A DNA stretch of 64,000 nucleotides, from the NCBI GenBank assembly GCA_024305405.1, contig JAKNDB010000092.1:3811501-3875500 (forward strand), written 5' to 3'. The DNA is from Dirofilaria immitis (Eukaryota; Nematoda; Chromadorea; Rhabditida; Onchocercidae). The notes beneath the pieces were generated by a model. The model saw only the letters and a list, made by a program, of their open reading frames with translations, was not told the origin of the DNA and searched no databases. Position numbers and translations under genes: made by a program. The first letter of the stretch is position 1, and each line of letters begins with the position of its first letter. This document shows, piece by piece, positions 29,723 to 45,795 of the stretch.

Positions 29723-29840
29723 GGTTTAATTATCCAAGTTTGAGTAAGTCGATGACGAATCGACGGCCAGATAGGAACAACAGTTTCCAGGATAATTCGA
29801 CGGCACCGGGAGCCACAATTCAAGGCACGAGAAGCAACGG
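29723..29840 (+). ncRNA. SL1-like spliced-leader RNA gene or pseudogene
   Basis: Positions 29723-29744 read GGTTTAATTATCCAAGTTTG followed by AG, matching the 22-nt nematode SL1 leader at 21 of 22 positions (C to T at position 11). It is followed at once by TAAGTCGATGACGAATCGAC, so a splice donor exists either as GA|GTAAGT or, if one G has been lost from the assembly, as the usual GAG|GTAAGT. The downstream part can fold: GTCGAT pairs with ATCGAC at once, and GGAAC...GTTTCC forms a second hairpin, as expected of SL RNA. A TATATAAGG lies about 15-20 bases upstream. The expected Sm-site (A/G then a U-run then G) is poor here (CAATTCAAGG), which argues for a decayed or divergent copy. No 5S rRNA gene is next to it. 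The open frame 29590-29862 across it is a shadow. Confidence 0.65.
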
Positions 29841-31129
29841 TGGCTTTACGAAAGAAGAATGACAAATCCCGAGTTACGACCTATCAGTAAGCGTTAAGAT
29901 ACTGTTCATATTCTTTAAATTTTTCTGTTTTGTCTGGTATTCTTTTGTATTGTTTATTTGATTCAACCTTTGTATAGAGACACGATATTGTGTTTATATA
30001 GAATGTTCACTCTTCCTATTTGAAAGAAATTAAATTTCGGAAAGATCTTCCCTCCCATTTAAAAGCCTAACAAACATTAAGGTTTTAAACTTTGAGGTGG
30101 AACCTTTATATGTCTATCTTGAAAGCCAATCAATCAGCAATCTGATAACTCGTGTCTGTAAATCCACGGTGCTTATATCTCTTGCCGGTACGATATAGCT
30201 ACATTGGTCGTATCGCCTTACCTCTTGAATCGTCATATCATAAGAAAGTTGGCATAAGTCGATCTATTTCCAACATTCCTTAATAAGTAACTCTGCAAAA
30301 CTTTCATAAGCTTTCAGCTAGAAATGATGATTACTTTTAACGTTCCCAAAATCATATTTGGGACATGTAATAAAGTTTCTTTAAGATTTCATCATACTGA
30401 AATGCTATGACCATAAAATTAAAATTTTTCCTAAATAGCGATGAACAAACAAACCAAATTTAATATATGTATATAGCAACAAAATTCTGTAATACAGGTG
30501 AATCATCAGGAATTAAAATTTGATGGAAAAATGTACAAAAATAGTACAGATCAGTGAGATGGAATAATTAATTGATTACCGCAAGAACTCGAATAAATTA
30601 GGAAGAAAAAATATTTAATGAAATGAGAAACTCTGCCATACTTTAAAAAGCAAAAAAGTAAAACGGTTTAATTTCTTAATCATATAAAAATTAAGTGGTC
30701 CAATATTAAAGAAAACTGTTCCTAACTTGATCAGTACTTAATTTTTTTACTTTTTTTACTGGGGAATTCTCGGTGATGATAAGCGCTCATTAGACCACGC
30801 CCTTTATGTAAAAGAGAAAACTGACCTAAGTGTAATAAAGCCAAAATTTATTACATGCTAAATAGAAAAGCCTTGGAAAAAAAGCAAATGAATTAGAAAC
30901 AATTTGTTGCAACACTTAGAAATGACATATTTTAGATGCTAACCATTCCAGAACAAGATTACACTGATTAATTATGGAGAACAGGTGGTTAACATCCTGA
31001 CCTTGTTAAACAACAAACAAAATACGAGGTCATGACGCTAATTAAACCCGAATTTTCCAAGATCCTCTCACTCGCATAAAACCACCTAAAAGGACAAGTA
31101 AAAAACAAAAGAAAGATGACTGGAATTTT
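29841..31129. other. Intergenic between the SL1-like element and BiP
   Basis: No coding signal seen. The last part is the likely 3' untranslated region of BiP. Confidence 0.55.
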
Positions 31130-34727
<3,598 letters not shown>

Positions 34728-35341
34728 AATCTGAAACGCTCAAACAGTAATTAAACAAGTATTAATTACAGTGCAAAAATTTCCGCTTGTTCTGAATCAC
34801 ATCTCTAATGTATTCACTTTGTAATATTATAAGTTCATATTAAACTGTAACATAAGAATAGATGATCTGATGCGAAAAATCCGATCTATTATTTTGACAT
34901 CCCGAATCACTAATAGCGAAAACTTCGTGTTGCTAATTAACACACAACTAAATTACTAAGATTTATGGGAATATCATCAGTTTCGGAAAAATCGTGATCA
35001 ATTCGTAGAATGCAAAATGTGCAGTTACTAAATATTACCTTGAAAAACGCTTCATTTTATCCCTTCAAGCTTATCCAAGAGAAACAGAGAGAATAAGTTT
35101 TATTTAGAAGTATAGGAGAGAAGAGTACTATGTTTAAGTAATCGTAACTAATTTTGCAAGAAAAATATGAGGAGCTCCACATTATGAAAAACCTCATGTA
35201 GACCCAAAGAAAATCAAACATGTGATGCACAGCACCGACGCATTATCGGAAGTACAGACTACCAATAAGTGCCGTACGATTACAATGCGCCTCTGATAAA
35301 ATCTGTTGCCTATTGACGAGGAGGCGGAGACGCGCATTGCG

Positions 35342-35428
35342 TTTATAATGGAGCAGTGGAAGGCGTTACCGGACGTGCTGTGCGATGATTGGCTGAAATG
35401 AATTAGTGACGTCGCTTAACTGACGTGT
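35342..35428 (-). promoter_or_regulatory. Candidate ER-stress promoter of BiP: UPRE, CRE-like, ERSE-like and TATA box
   Basis: Read on the BiP strand, this 87-base stretch has a TGACGTGT word on the opposite strand (35421-35428, XBP1/ATF6-type UPRE core TGACGTG), a TGACGTC word (35407-35413), CCAAT-N9-GCACG (35392-35374; one mismatch from the ERSE consensus CCAAT-N9-CCACG) and TATAAA (35347-35342) about 27 bases further down. Spacing and order are those of an ER-stress-induced promoter. The site lies about 615 bases before the ATG; the gap would be an outron removed by trans-splicing or a 5' intron. Consensus motifs are established knowledge; function here is inference. Confidence 0.65.
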
Positions 35429-36650
35429 GATACTGATTGTGTTCTGCTTCGTCTGGAAAATAAGGAAACCTAACTCTGTGGATACGTGTCATTGACGCTT
35501 TGGGGATGTTCTAGTGCTATTTTGCGGGGATGTCGAGAAATCGAATTGGTAGAAATGATAACGTCATGTAGATGATATCACATTCTATAAAAGTTAAGCT
35601 GAAATGTTATTTTTGCTCTAATATCCAACGGTACATTTAAATCGATGGTTTTGTTTCTTAAGCTAAGGTACAGTTGTGATTCTAGAAGACATTAAAAAAC
35701 TATCGTTAGATGGATGTCTAGATCATCAAGTGATCCCTGATCCCTTTAAGATTCCGAATGTCGTATGAACTGAACTAACTGCGATTCCCAATGGTATCGT
35801 GATTGTAAGAAAAAGTGCATTCAAAATATGATTCTTGCAATCCGTTTGCTTGAAATTGGAAGCTTTCAAATCAAAAGAATAACAACTGATTAGCCTTCCA
35901 GCTAAAAAAGTTTGGAGGGAGGAGAAATAATTTCCAAGACTTCTTGGATTTATCAAAGCGTGGAACTTGATTCTTGTTTAGACCAATTCGGATATGATGA
36001 ATATGCGAGCAGAAGAGTTTGGCACTGCGCGATCATTACGATTTATTGATCACGTGAAATAAGGGCTTCTTTTGAAAGAATATTCGGTAAGTGACAGCTT
36101 TAAGCATGCTTAAATATGCTTCAGGGATATTATTTTTACGTATGTTCATAAGAGCAATACTTAAGAAACATACTTGATTCTGGAAAAGCACATTTTGAAT
36201 TCTTTTCGGTTTTTATTATAAATGGTATAGAAGATTATGGGTTTATATACAGTGTGCTGCGCAAAATAATACAAATAGGTGGATATGATTTAACGATGGA
36301 ATTAAAATATAAGTGAGAATCTATTTCGACTAAACAGAAACACAAAGTGCCGAATGTATCTAAGATAAATAATAGAAGAATGGCAATAGGTAAACAATAT
36401 CACACGAGCGATTGGGAATACAAAATCTGAAACAAGCATCATCAAACTTATGCGAAAAAAAAATCAGAAAATTCAATTTGAAAACAATTGATGGAAGCTG
36501 AAAGCTTATTACATTAATGAAATGCATCTCATTAAAAAATAAAGTTATAGTTGCAGAAGTACTCAGATCATATACACGGCACAAACAAAAACAGTGATGA
36601 TTTCGATAACGATCTGAGCTGTCAAAAAACCACCAATTAATTATTGCAGT
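35429..36650. other. Intergenic upstream of BiP
   Basis: No exon supported. The 76-codon minus frame at 35726-35956 has no splice context or homology. Confidence 0.55.
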
Positions 36651-37672
36651 TTATTTACATCTGCCAAATGTGGCATAGTCACGTGCTTTCTGATAAAGCT
36701 CATTGACCAGCAATAACGGTTTAGTTTCTTCGCTTCTGTATTTAACAAACTTTTTGTCCGGTAGTTGCTGAATATTATCACGGATTGGTACACTTGTAGC
36801 ATATCTGTAAATAGTTAGGTTTGGTTAGATCGACCAAGTATAGTTTAATTGGATTTTACTGGCGTATTAATTTCTCTCAATGTTCTCTCTACTCACTCTC
36901 TTAGCTTTCTATTAAGGTGTATAATAAAAATATCACTGAATATGGATTCAGTTATTCACTTAATAAACAACAAATGCAGAGTAAATCTTCTGTCCACTTA
37001 ATTAAAACAAAAAACATACCTCGTGGTTCCAAAATTAATCCGAATTAATCCGTAGAACAAATCAAAATGATAACCAAAGAAAACAAAAAGACTCAAGGGA
37101 ACGTAAAATAAAATTATGATAAATATAAGTATATGATATAATCAATGAAGTTTACTGATAAATGATTGCAGAAATTCACCAAATAACCTTCAAACTGCAA
37201 ATTAAGCTTGCTTCTCGAAGGAACAAAACTACTAGTGATGAGTTGTGTACTCTATTTCTTTTTAATCTATGGTAACAACATTTTATCGGTTAAATCTGAT
37301 ATTCCATTTGATGGTTTTATGATTTTATCTTACAGACCATTACCATTCCATTTGTGAATTTGTTAACACCACTTTATATATAAGCAGTTGCTTAAAGCAC
37401 GATAATTAAATACGTACCATCACGACTTTTGCTCACTTTTATCAACGATACTATTGAAACTTCATAAATTTCCCGTTAAGAATATTTCTTAATACTTCTA
37501 ATAACTTACTAATTGCACTGAAACGTTTTGAAAACATAGTACAGCATGAATAATGTCTTAATACAAATCAAACTTTACCATTGATATGATTAAAATCAAC
37601 GTATCCTTGATTAGCATCCCAAAAACATGCACAACATTCAATTGCCAAAAATGTTGCTTTGAAGAGCTTCAT
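36651..37672 (-). CDS. Small unidentified protein (about 127 aa) with one or two membrane segments
   Basis: Family not recognised. Exons 37672-37579, 37154-37020 and 36804-36651. The last two join in phase through a codon split AG|A. Exon 2 encodes a long hydrophobic stretch (LFYVPLSLFVFFGYHFDLFY) followed by GLIRINFGTTR; exon 3 encodes a hydrophilic tail (YATSVPIRDNIQQLPDKKF...LYQKARDYATFGRCK). Exon 1 gives MKLFKATFLAIECCACFW. Exons 1 and 2 are in phase only if one base is added in a short A/T run around 37111-37123, otherwise exon 2 meets a stop; this is the same type of error seen elsewhere in the window. A mitochondrial inner-membrane accessory protein would fit the size and layout but nothing specific supports it. 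Confidence 0.55.
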
Positions 37673-38858
37673 AGTAATCAAAACACGAATATGACAAAAC
37701 TGGACCAATAAATCAGAGAAAACTCTTGAAAAAATATGGATAAATGAACGGATATTTTATATCATTTTGTTATTTCTTCAGAAAAAGATTCGTGGGAATA
37801 ATCTATTGCATCAAGAGATCGGCAGAAATATTTCATTTCTATCACAGCACAGCATAAAAGTCGCTTCTACAGAAACATTAAAAAGTAATTGAATGTAGGG
37901 ATTTCGTATTTTTTTCCAACTTCACCAAATCCTAGGTAGAAGCAAAATTATCAGGAATCATTTTTCGAGCTGCTGTACCTTTGTTATATAGTGTAACAAG
38001 TTGGAAAATGATTGAGCTGAAAATATTTATTTGAAAAAATTAGTAACATAGTTGCACACTTTATTGGTTAACAAATCATTCTATGTATTTAATAAACCTA
38101 GAAAAACGATACTATTGGTGAAGAATATAAAAATTTATTAATAAAGATACAAACACAACTCCAGCTAACCTGCAGATGGCGAATCAATTACACTGCAAAC
38201 AGTCGAACATAAAGGACGGGACAATAAGAGATGTACAAATATAAATACACCCGCAATGAATACAATCCAAACTCCAAAAAGATTGTGAATTGAAAAAATA
38301 TACATGCAAACGAGAGATATGATAGCAGAATCATTCTTGGAATATAATCCCTTCAGCAAAAAATATCTTGTAACTTTAAGTGAATTATGGAAAATCCAAT
38401 CAACGAATAAAATAAATGAACAATATGAGTGTCAATAATAATAGCATGCTCTCAAGTCTCTTTAATCGCGTCACTATTGAAACTGAAGAATCACAAGTCG
38501 AATGCTGATCTTCATAATTTTGAAATATTTGTTAGTCTACTTTCGTCTTACTTTAGCTTCTCCCTACCTTGCAAACTCAATCAAAATTCAAAAAGTGTAA
38601 CTAATACAGGAAAATTTAGACTTATATTTGTAGCAAATCAATAAAGTCATATCTTCATTTAACTATGTCTTAAAATTCATTTGTTAAAATGTGGTATACT
38701 AATTCAAGAAAATATTTTTATTCAAGAAAACATTTATCATCAATGGATAATTTGATGAACAGTCTATTCGATCAAAAATAGTCTATTTCATCAATGAATA
38801 GACTGCTAATTTAATAATCAATTTAATAACATGAAAAAAATAAATGCACCTCTAGTGA
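37673..38858. other. Intergenic with one hydrophobic open frame
   Basis: The minus frame 38359-38165 contains a membrane-like stretch (FGVWIVFIAGVFIFVHLLL). It has a possible donor at its end (CAG|GTTAGC) but no convincing partner exon, so I do not call it a gene. Confidence 0.4.
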
Positions 38859-39615
38859 TTATTCTTTCCAACGATGTGCACAATCTGAATTTGCACAACG
38901 ATAAAAAACAGTCATTGGCTCATCGGCACTACGTGTTTGCAGTTGCATGAAATATGCTCGATCACCAGAACAACGCGGACAACGTTCTGAAATAACAAAA
39001 TATGGAAAGACATTAGAAAACATAATATTGCTCAGAAGTATCCTTTTTCAAATAATTTTAAATTAACCGTCAGTAATTTGAGCGTTTTCCCAGGCTCCAG
39101 GCCCACTGAGAACTTCGTCCAAATCTTTCAATTTCGGATAATGACGACTCCTTATCTGCAATTTTTCCAATTCTTCATTTTTTAAAAAACTCAATGCAGT
39201 CTACTTATAAAAATTTTATTATCATAAAACGAATAGATTTAATAGTAAAAAATATTGGAAATTTATATATTCTGTGTCGAAATGTGCAGAATAGTGGGCA
39301 GAATACGAAATTCGAACTACTTTATATGTATAAATAAAAACCGTATTTAAATATGTTCGTTCGTTTAATGTATGTTTGAACAGCAATCAAAATGGAAAGG
39401 CGAAAGAGCTATCAAGAAAAAATTTTCTTTCTTTTTGGAACTAGCTTGGAAATTTTAATCAAAGGCTATTACTTAACAATATCTTGAAATAAATAAAAAC
39501 TAACAAGTTTTGTAATTGGATGTACGTACGGACAATTATGACAATTGAACTGATAGCAATTGGAACCCTCCTCAACTTGCAAGGATGAACCACATTCTGG
39601 ACAAAAGAGTAGCAT
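38859..39615 (-). CDS. POLR3K: RNA polymerase III subunit RPC11 (POLR3K)
   Basis: Small Pol III subunit required for RNA cleavage, termination and reinitiation; TFIIS-like. Exons 39615-39505, 39155-39068, 38986-38859 encode 108 residues, the same length as the human protein. The N-terminal zinc ribbon is MLLFCPECGSSLQVEEGSNC...CHNCPYVH; the middle RHYPKLKDLDEV and GAWEN are conserved; the C-terminal ribbon has RCPRCSGDRAYFMQLQTR followed by the catalytic-hairpin signature SADEPMTVFYRC and ends CAHRWKE. Exon 1 is ended at CTT|GTTAGT rather than the earlier TAC|GTACAT, because only then does the spacing to RHYPKL equal that of the human protein. No frame errors. Confidence 0.96.
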
Positions 39616-40293
39616 ATATTTCTATAAATATCAATTAGATCAGATAACTCCTTAACACGGTGATGACTACAAATAATGCTGTTAAATTCATAAACAAATT
39701 ACAAAAAGTTAGAAATAAGAGAGAAGCAGATGAGACTGCTGATACAAAACCAATTTAGTTTAACAATTAAGTTTTATCATGAACTAAGTGAAAACATCAA
39801 AGCAATTAAAAAAAAGCAAAAATTCTCATACACCTGGAAATCTTAGAGAACAGCAAAATCAAGTAGCAATATGTTGCTTTATTGCAAGATTATTATTATT
39901 CCGAATCAAACAAAAGAAATATTTTGAATTTTCGCAAGATTATTTATGCGAAAATTAATCCGTCAGTTATAGAAAAATCATCATCTTCAGTTAACCAAGG
40001 AAAAAATTAAATAAATAAAGAGTAAAAAATTCAAATTACAAAGAACCATACTATTCATCTCACATTCAATGAAACAAAATAAAACACGAATTTTTTTTAA
40101 TTTGAATTGAAATCATTATAGAAAACAAATCGATTTCTGCAACATGAAACATTTCAACATCAATGCGGAACTTTATATTAAAGAAATCGAATTATCGAAG
40201 AAATCAATAAGAATTTGTTTATTCTTAAGATCAGAACTTCGCTTGAACGAGTAAACAAAAATCAATTCTTGAAGCATCAGCAGTATTTGGATG
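39616..40293. other. Intergenic between POLR3K and DcpS
   Basis: No coding signal; promoter of POLR3K and 3' flank of DcpS on the same strand. Confidence 0.6.
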
Positions 40294-43067
40294 TCACCAT
40301 TGGTACGTGTCGCGATATAACTTCAACAATGGGTCGTTCTCCTTCAGAACAAAAGTTAGCGTAGAACGCTGGTAATAATCGGGAACCAATTTTATGCTAT
40401 TAATCACATCCTCAAGCAGATAGGCCTTAAAATAGAATAAAGTAAAGATATCATATAATAAAAGGAATAATTATAGTGATCTAATTCTTTCATACCTATA
40501 AAAGAAAAATCCATACTAAACATATAACAAAGTTAAGTAAGGAATCAAAAATTACGATATACTTGATAATAGTTATAAGTCAACAAAAATCCTATCTCGA
40601 AATGTATCACAGTTTTATCCTACCATTCGAGTTTACATTTAAAAGAACTTTTCTTAAGCCATTGAATCAAAAATAGAAATTCGGTAGAACATTACACAAG
40701 TTTCCAAAACTCTGTATTCGATTTTTCAAATCTTCAACATTTTTCAACTGCATGCAAATATTATAAAATTGTCAGTGAGAATCAGAAGTTAAAAGCACAC
40801 CATTGCAACACCACTACCAGGCGCATCATACGATACATGGATGAAATGAACATGCAAATGATAGAAGGATGGCTGGTAATGAAAATAAGCTCGAATCTGC
40901 AAAATGAATAAACCCAAATTTTTATACATTAAAAATAATATTCTACTAAGTATCCACTACCAGAGAAGATCAATCCATTTATATCAATTTGGTGCTTCAT
41001 TTTTATGTAAATAATAAATCTATGGGCAACGCGCAAAACTGATTTTCAGTCCTCTGGACAATTGAAAATTCAAAAAAATCTTCATTGAATTGACTCAAAA
41101 TTCACAACGTAATATTGGTACTCTAATTGTAAAGTAAAAACCAATTTTGCTTTACGTATGGTCTATTATATAAGCACAATTATTTTGATGTCTGATACAA
41201 AATGAAAAATAAGAAATCCCAAACTGTGAGCCAGTTGTGAAGCAATACCTTATATCTACAAATTACCTGCTGTTTATCAACTCCATATTTTTCTTTAATT
41301 GCCATATAACTTTTTTGACATATGTTCTCCAATAGCGGAAGATCATTAGCAGTTAAATCTCTGAAAAAAAGATGATAGATTTTAGTGCAATGAAATAAGA
41401 GAAATATAACTAATAACAGAGTTTCTCTAACGTAATCAACTTTTGAAATCAAAAATAGGAACTTTTAACTCTCATAAAATTAAAAAAATAAATTTTTTGC
41501 ACTATTTCCAGATTCAAGAAAGCAAAAACTAAAATGATTAATACTGAAGAAAAAAGATTTTAAATTCTTCAAAAATTTCTAATCTTGAAAATTGAAAACT
41601 TTTTGACTTTTAATTTCTAATGCCAAATGCAGTTCTACTTCCCATTGAACGACTTAGCCGTCATCGAACTCTACAGTTCCTCTACCAAATATGGTGAATT
41701 ATCTCTACTAAATAAACAAATAATCACGGGGAAGCGATAATATTTAAATACCGAATGGATTTGATTCCTTTTCGCCTAATGATTGCTAAGACGTAAAGAT
41801 TCGCCAAATTTTCGCCATCCCATTTGAGGTCTGGAGCAAGTATGAAACCATTTTGTGGATCCGTATCATCAAAGATAATACGATCTACCTCAACTTTATG
41901 CTCCAACAAATTAAAAATCCACTGAAAGCAAAAGTAAAGAGAAATAATGATTCCGTTATTTATATCAGATTTTAATTTCCATTTAAGTTTCTGATAACTG
42001 GGAAACTTGAATTAAGAAAATCGAATATTCTCTATCAAAAAGACACCTTCAATGTGAACTGATGCTCTTCCAGATAAGGTAAAGTGATAGATTTGTAATC
42101 AGTCGACGTTTCATGGATGACATATCGCTTCTGATCCCGATATTTCGAAATATGCTTTTCCGTACATGGATTTATTAACGTCGTTTTGATCCCTTATGCA
42201 CTTTTTACATATACTTTGAAAATTCCTAATAGTGATAACATCGACTAGCTGACCAAAGCAAGAAAAATTAATTTCTCTAGAAACTCTATCTGGGCACTTA
42301 TTCACAAGGAAGAATTACTACCAAACAGTAACTATATAATCATTATAAAAACTCGAGCAAGTCATTTAGCTTAATATTTTTAAGAAGATCATCAAATTTC
42401 GATAATTTCGAGAAAAGATCAGTGAAGAAAAATGATTATACCGGCAAATTTCTCCGGTGGAATTAAAACATAACTTGAATATACATCATTAGTTAATAAA
42501 GTTTTCAGTGAACATTGCGAAACAATTGTATTCCAATCTTGCTCATTCACAGGAAAAGGAATTCGTTCCGCAATCAGGATAGCTTGATTATTAGAATTAT
42601 TCACATCCAACAGCACGAAAGCTACCTGAAATATGATCAATTTTAATAACATTTAACAAAAAGCATAAACAAAAAAATTGTGTTAAACCACGTAATTTTG
42701 AACTTTCCGGCAAATTTAATCAAAATTGACAAATTCTGAAAGATTTTTTCCAGATTTATATTTTATGTAAGTTTTTCTAACTAAATACCCTGCCATTTGC
42801 AATATCATGAAAAAAAACATGATATAATGAAATGAATGTGGCTTGACAATATTTCAAACAATACTGTTTTTTCCTAAAAATGGCATTTTAATGACTTATT
42901 TGATTCAACACATCATTTGACTCATTAAACTAGTAGAAAAAATGACTCACTTTACGGGCGCTATCCTCGGCAAGTATTTCTTTAAATCTAAAAGCTTCCA
43001 TGTTAATCAAACCTTTCATATCGCTACCAATACTTTTATCTCCATCAACTGCCGTAGAGACATTCAT
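40294..43067 (-). CDS. DCPS: DcpS, scavenger mRNA-decapping enzyme (HIT family)
   Basis: Hydrolyses the m7GpppN cap remnant left after 3'-5' mRNA decay. Exons: 43067-42951, 42625-42442, 42192-42047, 41921-41752, 41360-41267, 40896-40801, 40425-40294; 312 residues, no frame errors. [15 protein letters not shown] and the N-terminal dimer domain precede [12 protein letters not shown], then [22 protein letters not shown] and [18 protein letters not shown]. The catalytic HIT motif is YHLHVHF in exon 6, with the central histidine nucleophile present, followed by YDAPGSG. The C-terminal LLEDVINSI...[14 protein letters not shown] is typical. A further in-frame ATG at 43115 exists; 43067 is chosen because the extra 16 residues are basic and hydrophobic and unlike the family. 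Nematodes produce both m7G and trimethylguanosine caps, so this enzyme matters for SL-spliced mRNAs too. Confidence 0.96.
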
Positions 43068-43115
43068 ATCATTTACAAAACAAATGAAAATACGCTTTTC
43101 TTTTCTCCTGAACAA

Positions 43116-45795
43116 ACTTTATATCATCGATCAATAAAAACATTACGCCTCCGTTTAATGCATACCTGTTAAAGAAACTGACTCTAGCCAATAATTTACA
43201 ATTTATATTTTGCGAAGTCAAAAATACTAAGACAAAAATATAGAAAAATTAATTAGATATTGAACAACGCATTCCACTGCTCGAATTTTTGAATAGTTCA
43301 TCAACAGGTAAACCGCGCATTTTATCTGACAATCCTAGCCTCTAATCTCTGCCATAGATGAAAGATCGATAAGCCTAACAAAATCGAAGTCGAAGGCTTC
43401 AAATTTCGTTATGTAACTCCAATGGATACGATCATCGCATTTTTTTGGTTTCTTCTTATATAATAACAATACAAAGATATCTTCGCGTACCATGATTTCC
43501 TTTTTTCAACTTTTCAGTTCGAACAAGACTTCTTTTTGTACCATCATATCAGTTCAATATATCAATTCGTCATCAGTGTGAAATATGATAATATAAGCCA
43601 ATTATTACAAATAAAAGTAGTGCTAACTTCTTAGTATCTCTTAGTAATGTTTTAATTTTTTTCAGAAACCTATATTTTACTACATCTTTCGACATATATA
43701 AAGGTATCAGAAACTTACTTCTATATATGATAAGAGAAACCTTTCGTGTGCAATGCACAATATTACAAAAATGAGGATAATCCTTAACCCACTAATACTC
43801 TTTATCATAAATAATTTTTAATATAATCATACTTATTCCTTATTTTAATTAACCTTTCATTTTAGCAAGCATTATTCAGTTCAGGATGTTTTTGAAATAA
43901 GCCTAAAAGAGCGTGTAACGATAGCTAATAGAATTGAATATAGTTAATATTTCGGTGATTTGTCCATATACTAAACAGAATAAAAAATGCATTTTATATT
44001 TAAAAAAACACAAAATTGATAACATGGTCGAATAGTAGTCATGAACAACAGTAAGGAAGGATTGATATAGGAAGAACATTGCCTCACCAATTGTCAGGTT
44101 TTCACTTTGGATATAATCTGGAACATCTAATTCGCCATACAGTAATGATGATAATAATTGCTTTTACACTTCTTTTTATATCTCTTCCGGTTAAATTCTT
44201 CGATCGTAAGTCAAAACCCAAGCAATCAGGTAGCTGAATATTCCGCATGCCGAGCATGTACATCATAACAATTATAACATCAGTAATTCATAATAAATGT
44301 AAATATAAATAATGTGGAAACATGACATAACATAAACAAATGTGAGTTAAAAAAATGAACCAAAAATACGTGCGATCCCTGCACTTTTCATAACAAAAAA
44401 ATGTACAGGAACCGATAAAATAAAGACACGAAGTACGCTCAAAAACTAACGCATCCGGAATTCGTCAGTCCAAAACAGAATAGAAAACGAAGACAACTGA
44501 ACCGGATGGACTACAGTCCTTTTTTCCAGCTGTCCAAAGAATATGATAGCATCATAAAACACTAAACGTTACTAATAACTACCAGAAAAAGAATAATAAA
44601 AAAATATGCTGGACTGTATTACTGAAGTCTGCCACAGCAGTTTCGATTCAGAGATATCGCAAAGAAAGTGATATATGAGAAGGAAATGTATAATCAATGC
44701 AAAATTTAAAAAAAATTTTTGGAAAAGGATGAAATGAAATAAACTGCATTACCGAATTCAAGCACATATCTCATATTCAAAGGCAATATACAAACAGCTA
44801 ATATTAAAACTAATTTTTGAATCCAAAAAAATAAAAGTGATTTTACGCAGAAATTGAAGTCAATTAATATGCATAAAAGATTACGAGAAAAAATGAGAAA
44901 AAGTTCTAGAAAGCAAGCAACCAATACGGAATGCTACATTTACATTTCACAATAAATGATACCGATTCCACAATTTCTTAGAAATACCATAAAAGCTTTA
45001 ATTTTAAAAGCATTTCAAAATATATTTCAGAAGACAATGAAAAACACAAAGGCTTTAAATGCGATTATGTAAAAGCTTAACATTTCTAACATTATTTTGA
45101 TGTTTAATATGTTCAACTTTGTTGGAAAATCTTGGCAATGATTTGTAGTTTTGTTTTAAAGTTTATGTACGCTTAATGTATTACTACCTAATAGCAATTC
45201 ACTTCAGTTCGCACTTAACACGGTTATTTAAAGAATATGGAACTATACCTGTGCTGACTGAAAAAAATAAGTACAATCAGATTTACTGAAAACAAAAATT
45301 TCATTAAAAAAGGCTTTGAAAACACAAGAAATTTCAAGTCTGCTGAAAGTAAAAATAAAGATAAGAAATAATAAAACTGCTCATAGCAACAGTTTCAAAA
45401 CCGCAAAAGGCATGTACTGGAAGTCCAAGAAATGCACTTCGCGTGCCTAGAGGCCTGAGAAAAATTCCATTACAACAACAACTCTCGAATAACAACTGGT
45501 TAAGAATAGAATGGTATTTCAATCTAGACACTTTTTCTTTCAAACTATATAATCAGAAACTTTAATCGACCTGTAGTTGTAGAAGGACAATTTCACTTAT
45601 GCATGTTCATAATGAAGAAATATTTTTGGCCTTAGAAGTGGAATTTCGGCTCAAATTACGACAATATCCTAAAATCGTCAATTATCCCAACTGCTCAGCA
45701 CTGTTTGAATAAAATAAAAATGAATAACCCAGCACTTTTTCCAGCATGTCACAACCAATGTTTGAAAATTTTCAAACAACCAACATAAAAATGCA
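43116..45795. other. Intergenic, mostly featureless
   Basis: No gene supported. Three short minus frames (43573-43758, 44706-44924, 45334-45543) lack homology. A coding-like pair of fragments at 44040-44270 is listed separately. Confidence 0.5.
44040..44270 (-). other. Coding-like fragments, possible decayed or unmodelled exon
   Basis: Two adjacent minus-strand frames have normal-looking protein composition: one reads LPDCLGFDLRSKNLTGRDIK after a CAG, the other, in a different frame, reads GELDVPDYIQSENLTIGE. They could be one exon with an indel, or a relic. I do not recognise a family. Confidence 0.2.

Noticed and set aside
29590..29862. 90-codon open frame on the plus strand across the SL1-like element
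   Set aside because: It simply translates the leader and its stem-loops; the RNA explanation fits better and the protein has no family features.
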